Source of the DNA: Platerodrilus igneus
Lineage: Eukaryota > Arthropoda > Insecta > Coleoptera > Lycidae
Assembly: GCA_036346225.1 (NCBI GenBank)
Contig: JARFIW010001458.1
Location: 2,914,001 to 2,978,000 of the forward strand
DNA length: 64,000 bases
Direction: 5' to 3'
Part shown: positions 1-10,705 of the stretch, piece after piece
Position numbering within the stretch: the first letter of the stretch is position 1
Layout: each line of letters begins with the position of its first letter
Notes under the pieces: model-generated
The model's input: the letters and a program-made list of their open reading frames with translations, nothing else
Database searches by the model: none
Told to the model about the DNA's origin: nothing
Translations under genes and position numbers: made by a program

Positions 1-1559
1 AACGTATTGGCTACCTAAAACAAATCGGTCCCAGGCCGTAACACAAATTGAAGGCAATCATTCTTTTAAACCTTAAAAATGTTTGCTTAGTATACTCAAA
101 CCAAATATTTCGAACATCAATAAATCAAAATCACCTTCAATTTATGTCATAAATGTCAAACTTGAAGTTTTTATTATTTTGACAACGATCCTAGGTCATG
201 AATCGAAACGTAAATAAAATAGATTTTAAAAACTATGAGTGGTTTCATTCCCAAAGAAGATTAAGAAGAATGCTAAACAAACCACAACAAACATACAGGG
301 AGTATTAACGACAACTTACACTCTAATTTATTGTTAGTAAAATAAATAATTACCTATATGCGTAATTAACTTACTTGACTATTTTAAACTCCAAATTAAA
401 TTGAAATGAACGTCGTCCCACAACATAGGTGTGCAATATTGAATGTGGCGTCGTTACCGTTCGTCTTGCGCGTTTGTATTTGTAAGCCGTTCCTTATGCC
501 CTGTGCATTGTGATTGGTTGAAAATTAAGTTGGCATGACAGTTGGGTATTGGAAACTTAACACTATTGAGCGCCAATATTTATGTATTTTAGAGATATGA
601 TAATAAATGGAATTTATACTCTGTAATAACTTTTTTTTGCAAATAATACTAAGAAATTTGAAATGAAACTTTATTTTATAGAATATAAATGTCAAATTAT
701 GTTATTTCATATTATTTACGTTTTTCTATATAAATATATTTTGGCAATTTTTTGGAGACAACAATAAGTTTTATAATTTATTGTAAACGATATTCCTAAT
801 AACAGTATAGCTTGAAAGAATGTAACCATAAAACAAACTTCCAAGTACCAAAATTTTATGTAGCAAATATCTGAATGCCAAAAATAAAGAAAATAAGAGG
901 TAACAATAGCGTCATTTGTGTGACGCTTATAAATCGTCCCAATAAGTTACATTATCTAATGTCATTTTGTGTTAGTATGACGTCCTAACAGAAACTTTCA
1001 AATATTAACATCAATATGTTGTCAGTCTACTACCTGGGTCAGAAAACATGTTTTTCAATTTGTTTTGTTCATCTTGTAAAATAAACATCCATAGTCAACG
1101 TGTTTACGTGATTTGCTAATTTAAACAGCTTAAAATAAACCTTTTCTCAATTACTTAAGCTAAAGTTTGTAACATACTGTTTTATGACGCTCTAATAGTT
1201 CTATTATTTCTAAAAACAGTTATTTTCTAGTATAATTTTAGTATTCTAATTATTAGAATGAAGGTCTTGTAGCATAAGTATGTCTGCAATTGTAAACGGC
1301 TGCAAGATTACCCAAGTAGCGTCCTAGCGAAGTTCCCGGAAGATATAATCCAAGAGTTAATTAATTTTTCTAAAGGCACTTTACTTGAAAGGCACTAAAC
1401 ATGTCAGATTAGTTGCTATTTATGATTACATGTCAATCATGTTCTAGGACCCTATTTATGTCTGGGTGGTCGGATGAAATTTTTCAATTAGCGGAGTACT
1501 TAACTAAAAATTATTCCCGAGATCTACTTGTGTGGCTATCTTAGTGCAATTGGCAGTTT
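1..1559. other. AT-rich noncoding DNA, no gene recognised
   Basis: No reading frame with recognisable protein similarity is seen on either strand. A short perfect hairpin (AGCGTCA / TGACGCT, loop of six) lies near 907-926 but nothing around it suggests an RNA gene. Confidence 0.5.
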
Positions 1560-2600
1560 AATTAATCTTAAAGATTTACGACCGGCGTATCCTAAGTCGA
1601 GTATGAGAGCTAGGCAAGGGGTTATTTTTCAATTAACTTAAATGTATATAAGGATGCCAGCCGGGTGTAATGGGGGTTGTTTATTTCCAGACGCGTTAGA
1701 GTTTAAAGCTGGCGGTTATTTGCACGATTGAGTGAAGCGTTCTATTTCTCTGAATTCAAGTGCGTGCCGTTATTTTCTAAGTTAGTTATTTCTCTGAGTA
1801 AATAATTAGTATATGTGGTATTACCATGAACTCAAGGCTGTGTTATGCAGCATAAGTCAGTTATTTGTTTAAATACAGTACTTGTCGACTTCCATAAAAC
1901 ACAATACCGGGTTAAAGCTCAGTTCAAGTAAATTGATCCGTTAGATTATTGTTTTAGAGACCGCATCACTTTAGAAGGGTCTCTTATTATATTGTGTTTC
2001 GACGGTGTCACAGGCCGTTAATCACTAAGCCACGAGATTACCTGAGTATGCAAAGCTCAGGTCAGGAGTCACGTTACTGTACTATTTGACCCTTGAGAAG
2101 GTCGTATTTTTCCTGGTGTTGATGACCCCGTGGTTAAAGGAGGGTCGTCGCCATATGCAAGTTAAGTAGACTACGGTAGAATTAATTAATTATTGTATTG
2201 GGGGTGGTTTCACCCAGAACTGTTATTAATATTCATAAAATAAGGATTTTAGTTTTGTTTAGTTAAGTTGTGTTTGTGCTAGCCGGAGACTTTAAAAGAT
2301 TAGCTCCTGTGAAGTGATTTATTTTCTGTCCTGCAATCTTGATTCATCGCCCACGAACAAAGTGCGACGAGAGCTATTACCGCGATTGGTCCATGGGCCG
2401 TTTAATTCCCATGGTGGCGCCCTATTGTAAATAATGTTAATTACTGTATATTTTTGTATGTATATGTAATTAGGTGAAGTTTTAGTTAGTAGCCCATTTA
2501 ATAAAACAATCGGAATTTCGTCTTAGTGTGTTTGTTTAATGAACCCCTCCTCTCACCGACTGCTGCAGCTTGCGAGGCAATTTCCCGAAACGTGAGGGTA
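1560..2600 (+). repeat. Possible LTR-like segment with TATA box and poly(A) signal
   Basis: This stretch is visibly less AT-rich than its flanks. It carries a TATA-like TGTATATAAGG at about 1643 followed by a GC-richer segment, and an AATAAA at 2500 followed by a T-rich segment. That order, TATA then poly(A) signal, is what an LTR or other promoter-bearing repeat would show. No TG...CA ends, primer-binding site or neighbouring retroelement coding sequence could be assigned, so a unique noncoding segment is equally possible. Confidence 0.2.
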
Positions 2601-2656
2601 CGATAGTGCTAGAGGTCCTGCCATTTATTATTTATTGTTAATTGGATACCCTCACG
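2591..2656. repeat. Small perfect inverted repeat (10-bp arms)
   Basis: CGTGAGGGTA at 2591-2600 is the exact reverse complement of TACCCTCACG at 2647-2656, with a 46-base AT-rich spacer. It could be the foot of a tiny hairpin element or chance. No flanking duplication is seen. Confidence 0.4.
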
Positions 2657-2937
2657 CGGTAGGTAAATATTACAATCACAAGTTCATATAAATAACTATC
2701 TAAACATTTCCTTTTGTTTTCACTCCATACATAAAAAGGGGGTTTTCATAGAAAACCGTTCTTTTAAATTTAGCTACATTTTTTATGTGTTAGTTTGGCA
2801 GCAGTAGATGTTTGACATTTTAGTAAGGAAAACTATACTGTTAACAAGAATACGCTACCACTCGCGTTGCACCTTATAGTGCGTCTAATGATTGGTCAAT
2901 AAAAGAAAATTTTGGAGATTTAATTTACTAACTTTAT

Positions 2938-4075
2938 CACCAAAAGAACAAATGGTCTTTATATTTTAGCAATCCATCAAAAGATTTAAATATAGACGAA
3001 ATAAAATTCTGGCACCAAGGGTTCCCTTATGAAGCTAATACGTTTTGAAGATCTAAGCAATTGAAAAAAAAGTTGGTCGAATTAATAAACCAATGTATTT
3101 CTGTGTCTTGTTGCACCCACATATTGAACCTTGTTGTTAGTGGAACGTATTCTAATAGCAGCTATGACTCCGCTAAACCTGTTCACTGAAGAAATTCAGA
3201 AAGCATTAATAGATAAAGAATATGAACTTGGAGTTTTTATGTAGATGTGATTGGATAAAAACCGCCACTAGCTTATTTTGCCGATATTGATCGATGTCAA
3301 AGGTGTAGATTGTATAAGGTGCAATCACTTGCATGGAGTGTTGCTACAAAAGTTGTTCTGGAACTTATGGAGTAACTTCTAAGAAAGGACATAACCATCT
3401 ACAAAGGTAAGTGGTAGACAAATTTGGAGTTGCTCAAAAATCGAAAGAAATAACCACACATCTAGTGAGTCTGCCAAAGAAAGTAAGGAACGCTAATTAG
3501 CAAACGAGCAAAAGCGTTGCCCGTGAAAATAATCGAGTAGTTGTCTTCCAACGGAATTACATAACATGTGCACTGATGCTCTCCACAAAAAGCGCTATTT
3601 GAAAGAAGAAACCGAGAGAAATAGGCGTATTGGGTTAAAACTGAAGTGTGTGATTCATTATAATACAACTAAAACGATTATCGAATTATCCCATCGGATG
3701 TTTTGTCCTCGACATCGGCATCGCGATGCATTCAATCGTTTAAAAAATTGCCACTGAACTGATTATTGGAATAAGTGTTACAAATGTCACAAATTCTACA
3801 AGAAAAATGAAGAAAAGCATGTAACAAATGTATTAGTTATTTAGAAGAAGGATCATGCATGCAGCTTTAGAAAGATATTAAGACAAATATCGAAGCGACA
3901 CCGGTCAATATCTAACAAGCATACATAATTGCTGGTGAGAAAGGGTGTTACAAGATCTTCTACGTACGAAACAAAAAAACCAAAGTCCCGGATACGCAAT
4001 TTAAAAAATGAAGATGGTACACAGATCAGTCACTACTTTGCTAGGAATGCTTCTTCGCTACGCATAATACTTCAT
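2938..4075 (+). pseudogene. piggyBac-like transposase relic
   Basis: I recognise decayed piggyBac (PGBD/DDE_Tnp_1_7) transposase, the DDE enzyme of cut-and-paste elements that insert at TTAA. In changing frames: LIRFEDLSN near 3035; a long conserved block from 3163 (MTPLNLFTEEIQKALIDKEY); KVVLELME near 3350; THLVSLPKK and SVARENNRVVVFQRNY at 3460-3560; LMLSTK near 3577; the DYNTTK-like block (IHYNTTKTIIELSHRM) near 3655-3700; ATELIIGISVTN at about 3750-3785; and a Cys-rich tail near 3945-4062 resembling the piggyBac C-terminal zinc domain. Many stops and frameshifts make it non-functional. The terminal repeats and TTAA ends were not found. Identity rests on the order of several weak matches, which I consider strong together. 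Confidence 0.75.
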
Positions 4076-6069
4076 TCATAAATAGAATACTTTCTTTGTT
4101 TGACCTATAGAGGTATGATTTAGGTTAGAACTTACGAATGGTTATAGACTGGTCTCAATTTGTTTTATTTTTGATGTTTTGCTTCTGCGTATAGGAGACA
4201 TTTACTAGTTTAGATATTTCAGTTGTATGTTGTTCTGTCATTTTTATGCGACTATTGCTTGTTTACTTGATATAATCCTTACCTATTCTGATCCCTTTCC
4301 GAAATGTGTCATCTCTAATTTGACTTCAGCTTAAATTTGTAGTACGCGATAGCTAACCACCCATTCACTTGCTATTTGTTCTTACTGTGACTTATTTAGT
4401 TGCTCAGTACTTGATGTAGAGTTATAGATTTAGGTAATGGTTTTGCCCTACTTATTCATTATTAGATGTAGAAAGAACTAATAAATAAATTTTTTTAGAG
4501 TAATAGTTACAGAAAGTCTTTTATATCATACGCTATGGTACTTTTTTAAAGATCTCTTCTTCTTTAGAGAGAGAATGTGTAGTAAGTTTGTTTACTGTCC
4601 TCTCTAAGTGGCAATATTGTTAATTTAATCATTGTATTTAATTACTTCATATTTTTCAAAATCCTATTATTAGCAGAGATGGATTATAAACTTTCAAGCT
4701 ATAATTACGCGTTTTGTGCTTCTGAGTTATGCACAAAAACTCATTATAAAGGTTTGTAGACCGTTTTAAACATGGTGAAATGAGTATCTCCTTACGCTTG
4801 TCTACAAAATTAACGTTCTCCCAAAATAAAAGTTAATGAAGATTGTGCGACTTCTTTCAATCCTGAAAGGATGTTCAAGTTTATACGGAGAGCATGCAGA
4901 TTAAGAAATGCACCAAGAAAGCGGCAAAGTGATTCAATTAGTTTTGTAATTGATCTCTTCATTAATACAATAATTTTAAAAGATAATAGATTGATTAGTT
5001 AATATTGAAGCAGCTATTGTTAGACATGGCGTTTGAGAATATACGTGATGCTTCAGGTATACGTTTGACAAATAATTGAAAGCCAAGAGATGCTGATTGT
5101 GTACGTCACTCATCACTAAGGATTTGTGTTTATCTTTCATTAGTACAGTTTGGTAAAGTAATTACAACGCTTTTTGCTTGTTGCGATTAATAAAGTAAAC
5201 GCCGTTTTCTTTATAGCTACTAATATTTAGTTTATCATATGAATTGTTTTAAATACGTTGGCGCGAATTTAATACTTCATCACCTTGAAGAGTAAATAAA
5301 ACTTTTGGTACAAGAAAATTGAATTTCCATGTCTTCAAATTTTAAATGGAATTAGTTATTTAATGAAATATTGTCAATTGTTAAGAAATTTTACTTTTGT
5401 AGAAAGTATCATACAATGTAGAACCAGCTGTTATCGTGAAAAATAATTTTTAGATCACTAATCTGTTTGTTCCAATAAATAATAAATTGAGTAAAGAATA
5501 AGTCAGATTATTTTGACATACATGTGTTTGAAATGATTACTTTGGTCACCTGGTTTATATCAAATGAAAGGACAAATCATATAGTTTGTTATTGTTCTTA
5601 TATTCATTTTAAGAATTTTAAAATTTTAATAACTACCTGTAGAGTATTCAGATCTGAAAGCTAATAGTCAATAATTAAGTTAAAGATATGATCGCAGCAA
5701 TTATTTCGAATCTAGGTTGAACTTTCTGGATTATTCTTGTATATATATTTATTGAGGCCTGTAATTGAAATCAAAATTTAATTTTACTTGAGAAATAGAA
5801 GCAATTTTTTGGGTAATAACATTACTATTTTTGTTTGCATTACACAAAGTATTACAAAATAGTAAGCTTTAATTCCCTTAATACTATTATCTTGAATCAC
5901 AAATAGTGATCCTATTGTGGCTTTCCTATTCAGGAGAAACCCCTCTTAGAAGGAACCGTTATTGAGTGTTCTCAGGGTATTTGTCATGTTGTCTTAAGCA
6001 AATGTGTTTCTACTTCTCTCCTTGTTCATTGTTTCATCTAATACTTAAGAGTATTAGAGATAGTTGCGT
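4076..6069. other. AT-rich noncoding DNA
   Basis: Nothing recognisable: no conserved protein blocks, no tRNA-like folding and no clear terminal repeats. It lies between the piggyBac relic and the SINE. Confidence 0.5.
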
Positions 6070-6083
6070 TGTCCCTTTCCCCA
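6070..6083 (+). repeat. Left target-site duplication of SINE
   Basis: TGTCCCTTTCCCCA here is repeated exactly at 6377-6390. The two copies bracket the tRNA-derived repeat, as expected of a target-primed retrotransposition. Confidence 0.85.
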
Positions 6084-6376
6084 CCTCCGTGGCGTAGTGG
6101 TATGTGTGTGACTACTACGCCCAAGGTCCCGGGTTCGAATCCCGACACGGTCCGCTTGAAAAATGTTAGGCGAGCATTTTTCACAAAAATACACCCTCGT
6201 TCGGATGAGAGGTAAAATGGAGGTCCCGTGTGTGAGTGTTGTCACGCACGTTAAAGATCCCTACCTTGCTTGGAACAGCAAGGATTCGGCAAAATTCAAA
6301 ATTTTCCAGGTAAAAAAAAACTCGCTTCCTGGCCAATGTAGTACCTTCGGGTGGAGCATTGGAAAATCAAATGTAA
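6084..6376 (+). mobile_element. tRNA-derived SINE, apparently full length
   Basis: A 293-bp element bracketed by a perfect 14-bp direct repeat. Its head looks like a tRNA: A box TGGCGTAGTGG at 6090-6100 and B box GGTTCGAATCCC at 6132-6143, with a clear T-stem/loop (CCGGG TTCGAAT CCCG). The body contains a GTCACGCACGTTAAAGATCC block near 6240-6259; similar ACGTTAAAG-type blocks occur in the central domain of many invertebrate SINEs. The 3' end is A-rich (GGAAAATCAAATGTAA). SINEs have no protein; they are transcribed by RNA polymerase III and mobilised by a LINE. The perfect duplication suggests a fairly recent insertion. The partner LINE is unknown; the tail was not matched to the LINEs in this window. 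Confidence 0.85.
6090..6143 (+). promoter_or_regulatory. Internal RNA polymerase III promoter (A and B boxes) of the SINE
   Basis: A box TGGCGTAGTGG (6090-6100) and B box GGTTCGAATCCC (6132-6143) are spaced as in a tRNA gene. The acceptor stem is poorly paired, so this is a SINE head and not a working tRNA. Confidence 0.8.
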
Positions 6377-6390
6377 TGTCCCTTTCCCCA
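6377..6390 (+). repeat. Right target-site duplication of SINE
   Basis: Exact copy of the 14 bases at 6070-6083. Confidence 0.85.
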
Positions 6391-8851
6391 TACACTGTTA
6401 GCGAACCATCAAACAATAAACCTACGACCACTGTCGTATCTACTGCAGATGTGTCCGACCTGTGCCATGATGCGTTTCACTTTCTTTTATAGCCGTTTAC
6501 TATCTGTAATCTAGGCTCACTTTTGTGGTAGTTAATATGGATTATACCTATCAGTACAAAGGATAGATAAAGAGGTTTTAGGTTTATCTTTATTTCCTCC
6601 AGGTAAAATTTCCTTTTATTATATTACTTTGCTCAACTAGTACTAGTATGAGTACTTAAATGTAGCATACAAATAATTATCGTGCAGCAAATAACTTATA
6701 GCGGATGCACCAGGTGGTCTCCTTATCACGTGATAGAAACTTCATGGTTAACTAGCGAAACGAACATATAGACTACGAACAATTATATTACCGTAGCTTC
6801 CAACACGTTTTACTCGTTCACAAACATCGTGACTATTTATGGCGTGCTTCTGTTTGATCTTGAGTTAAAGTATAGAGAAGTCCACCTCAACATAATTTTC
6901 TTAATACTTGTGCAATTATATAAAGTTCGGTTAATTTGTTGCATGTCCATATCAATGTGTGGCTCGATTTTTTTATATCTTGCACGGCGATCTAACAATG
7001 TCATTTGTTGAAGAGTATTATGTTTGCTGCTGGTTTCGACGTCGTTGGTCGAACTTCACGAAATTGATCACTAAAACTACTAGGAGTAAATTTTAATTTT
7101 CGGTCCACCGAAAAACAATTATTCTTGATGGTGCTTTTATCAGCGAGAGCACTTTTTGAATTATCGATGCATTCATTTTCACTTTTATTTGTCCAAGATA
7201 GAAGTCTGCTCGAAAATGCCGACGATTTAAATCCGTGTTTCTTCAAATATTTTTAACCTTAAAAATTAAGCTGTAAACAAACTGTTTGATATCTTTCAAC
7301 CGTGTAATTTTTGTTTGACAAAATGAATGTTAAAATTTATTTATTCTTACATTTTACACATTTAATTAGTGCACTGTTGAGTGTTGATACATCAAAAATA
7401 TTAGCAACAACCTTTGTATTAAGAAAAACTATGATTTTGAGATAGTTATACATTTTCTAGCCTAAAATTTAAAAAACTATTTCACGCAGACGGCTGTTCA
7501 TTTAGAAACCAAAAAAAAGATAACAATGTTTGCTGAACAAATGCGTGTACCCTTAAAGGTATTAGCTATAAGGATGCAACGCTTGGTTGCTTGCTGACGC
7601 GGAAAGAGCGATTCGAGGCATTTCAACTATGCGCATAGTCAAATATAAAAATATATGTTGGCCTGAATTCATTGCAAGCGATAATGTTGCGTATTAATAA
7701 AATACCTAATTAAAAAATGAGAGCAGTGGAACTGTTTTAAAAGTAGCTTAGCGTTCCCTAATAAAATATGCGGATCTAAAAAAATTGCGATGTATACGGA
7801 TGTTTAACGTAAGTAAAACGTAAACAGTCGGCTTTAATTTTTCTGTTTGTTATTTAAATACAAAATCCCTCGGAATATACTAAAAATTATATATAGCGAT
7901 CATAAAAACCTCTTAACACAAGTAAAATTTTAATTGCATTCTAAAATGTAAGGACACTTGTAAATAACCCCTTTCATTTCTTACATTTAAATTTTAAGCT
8001 TGTTTCCCGTAATAATGTGCTTCGATTGATAAATGGCACATATAAGTTCTGTACAAGGTTCTGACTATACGAAATGCGGCCTCTTCTACAATACCGGTAA
8101 GATAATATTTCTATAAAATCATCCTAGGTAATAACTATCCCGTTAAAGATGTGGGAGCCTGAAAATCGGGTCCGTTGCGTCTCTGGGGAAATGAGAAACC
8201 CCACATATTTTGAGAGTGTTATCTCGCGAAAACTCGTGGGATCAGCGTCAAAACGTTTTTCATCATATGATTGGACAAAGTCCGCTTTCGTGTTAGAACG
8301 TAAACCAAGGATACAATCCCCATGTTTATTTATTTTCATCAAATTGTCTTCATTTTTAGTTTACAACTCCACCATAAGAGTGAAATAAATCAGGCTACTA
8401 TAAAAACACGCGCCATTAGTCAAACTCAGAAATTATTATATACGTTTCGTAACAATGCTTCACGTCAATTTGGGAACCCGACATAAGGAAATTACAAACA
8501 GGGAGTTCTTTATACAAGGAAAAACTTTTATGTAAAAGCACCTTCTATTGGAAAGCATACTATTCATCACCTTACAAAGGGAACGTTGTGTACCATTGGA
8601 AAGCTTTGCATAAGACGACACTAATTTAGAAAAAAATCGACATCCATAGGATTGGAGGAAGGGTTGAGCTGAATAATTTTCCTTTGTTGGTAGAAATACT
8701 TTCTAGCATTGCGTCAAATATTAACATTATCCTTTTCTTGTCTCAATCTGTTCGAATACTGTTGGAATGCTCGAGTTTTATGCTTTCTACATTAAGTTGC
8801 AATCAATACTATGGACTGTAGTTGTAGTTGCGTAAAAGTGTTTAACAGAAG

Positions 8852-8853
<2 letters not shown>
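6391..8853. other. AT-rich noncoding DNA
   Basis: Several short open frames occur (6829-7011 plus, 7001-7246 minus, 8149-8388 plus), but none resembles a known family and none has a supporting context. I see no gene. Confidence 0.45.

Positions 8854-8890
<37 letters not shown>
8854..8890. repeat. (TA)n microsatellite
   Basis: Uninterrupted TA dinucleotide tract on the left side of the 8919-9204 foldback. Confidence 0.95.
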
Positions 8891-8894
<4 letters not shown>

Positions 8895-8918
8895 ATGTGT
8901 AACGACCTTTAATTATTA

Positions 8919-9200
8919 TCAATAAGAAGTGCAGTAACGGGTTTATAGGTCTACGTTCATAAAGGTAAAATTAAAAACTCTTTGTTCTTTACCAGGCTTT
9001 CGATTTAATTTTAAATCTTCCTCAGGGTGCTACAAAATTATAAAGTTAACGTATTTTATTTGAATGTTGACATGGATGTTTATAATTTTGTAGCACCCTG
9101 AGGAAGATTTAAAATTAAATCGAAAGCTTGGTAAAGAACAAAGGGTTTTTAATTTTACCTTTATGAACGTAGACCTATAAACCCGTTACTGCACTTTTAT

Positions 9201-9204
<4 letters not shown>
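8919..9204. repeat. Near-perfect foldback element with ~124-bp arms
   Basis: The arm 8919-9043 is almost the exact reverse complement of 9081-9204; I count only a few mismatches and one indel. A 37-bp AT-rich spacer separates them. Outside both arms lie (TA)n tracts, so the element looks inserted in, or bounded by, TA microsatellite DNA. Each arm contains a CTGAGGA-stem-GAAA motif (plus strand 9098-9124; minus strand 8998-9025) that resembles the hammerhead ribozyme core. A transcript would form a long double-stranded RNA hairpin. No coding sequence. It may be a foldback MITE or two head-to-head copies of a small repeat. Confidence 0.9.
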
Positions 9205-9267
<63 letters not shown>

Positions 9268-9270
9268 ATA
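9203..9270. repeat. (TA)n microsatellite with a TACA interruption
   Basis: TA tract abutting the right arm of the foldback, interrupted by GTACATACATACAT near 9233-9245. Confidence 0.95.
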
Positions 9271-10584
9271 CATACAGGAAGCTTTGTTTTTCTACGACAA
9301 GGACGCCTCCTGTACCAGGCACAAATCGACGTTGGAATTTTATGTATATGTGAAAATTAATTTAAGGAGAACAACTATTATCCTATATTAGTTTAGCACA
9401 ATTCTCAATAAAATTTGGTTCAAAAATGAGAATTCTTTTTCGTATAAAGTTAGTGCTAGCAGTTAATGGACGTTCATTAAATCTAAACATAGGAATTTTC
9501 AAGAAGCGTTATTTCCTCAAAACAATTGTTTTCATCGAGAGCATGTATGTATACAGCACATAGATGAAAATCAGTTTCTGAAAAACCATGTCTAATACGA
9601 TTAGTGAAGTCACTCTCAAACCGACTAATTACTATAATATGTAATATACAAACTAGCTTTCAAAGCTGACAAGCTGAAAAACGTGCAAATAAATATTACA
9701 GGTAACTATGTGTGTCAGTCTGGTAATTAAAAATAAAATGACTTACTGTAAGGAAGTTAAATGATAAAAATGACGTCACTCGTTTTCTCAATATTAGGAA
9801 AAAATTTTCTAGAATGTTGTTAATCAGACACCAGACTGTAAATAATAACAGTGATATGGTTTGACGTTTGAAGTGCAATTAAGGTGATTTATGGTCATCT
9901 GGATGGAACCTAGTGACGAAATTATGATTACATAGCTCAGTCACGGCTACTATTTAAAATTTGTCAGACTTATACAACACGTCCTAAATTCTAACAACAA
10001 GATAAAGCTATATATTTTTTGATGAAACATTCTGAATTTAATTTTATTTTTAAAATCTACTTTGAACAATAATTTAAGCTTGTTAAAGGTTCCCCATACT
10101 TATTATTTATAGTTTTTGATTTATTTGACCATTTTTGAAAATGTGGTGTCTTGAAAAAATTTAATTATGTAAATTTTTAATGAAGCATGTTTCTCTGCTC
10201 ATTATCTTCATTGTTGGGGCTTTTTACTGATATACCTAAAATATTAATTTAATCTATAGGGTGTTTGTAATTTAAAGTGTATGCAATAACATATTTTGTT
10301 GAACTGATATAATTATAAGGCATCAACAAATTAATGTAATATGCTTGATTAATAAATTTAGACAATTTCAATGAAAGCAACTTTTAAATATGCACAGTAA
10401 AATAAATAGCTAAGCAAGCATATGATTTGGAGTTGAATATCTCTGGATTTCAGTCAGTTATTAAATTTTAACAAGTGATTATTTATGTAGTATAAATAAG
10501 TCTAATATATAAAATTAACACAGTTGTAGGTTGTTTCCGTTCAAAAGTAAGTTTATATGGATATTATTATAATTATAATATTAT

Positions 10585-10587
<3 letters not shown>
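9271..10587. other. AT-rich noncoding DNA
   Basis: No gene, RNA or clear repeat boundary recognised between the foldback and the next TA tract. Confidence 0.45.
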
Positions 10588-10623
<36 letters not shown>

Positions 10624-10668
10624 AATATATATATATACATATATATATATGTAAATATATACATATAT

Positions 10669-10704
<36 letters not shown>
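10588..10704. repeat. (TA)n tract, imperfect
   Basis: TA dinucleotide repeats with scattered GTAAA and CA interruptions, ending directly at the ATTGCTGTG start of repeat copy 1. Confidence 0.95.

Positions 10705-10705
<1 letters not shown>

Noticed and set aside
6084..6152. tRNA gene at the head of the SINE
   Set aside because: The acceptor stem does not pair properly and the sequence continues into a repeat body flanked by target duplications.
7001..7246. 81-codon open frame, minus strand
   Set aside because: Ser/Asn/Lys-rich with no recognisable block; a transposon fragment is possible but unsupported.
8124..8388. Open frames on both strands (72 and 79 codons)
   Set aside because: Both strands are open over the same short stretch and neither resembles a known family; likely chance.
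8854..9270. CRISPR-like or tandem array around the foldback
   Set aside because: There is a single inverted pair and simple TA repeats, no regularly spaced repeats; the organism is a eukaryote.
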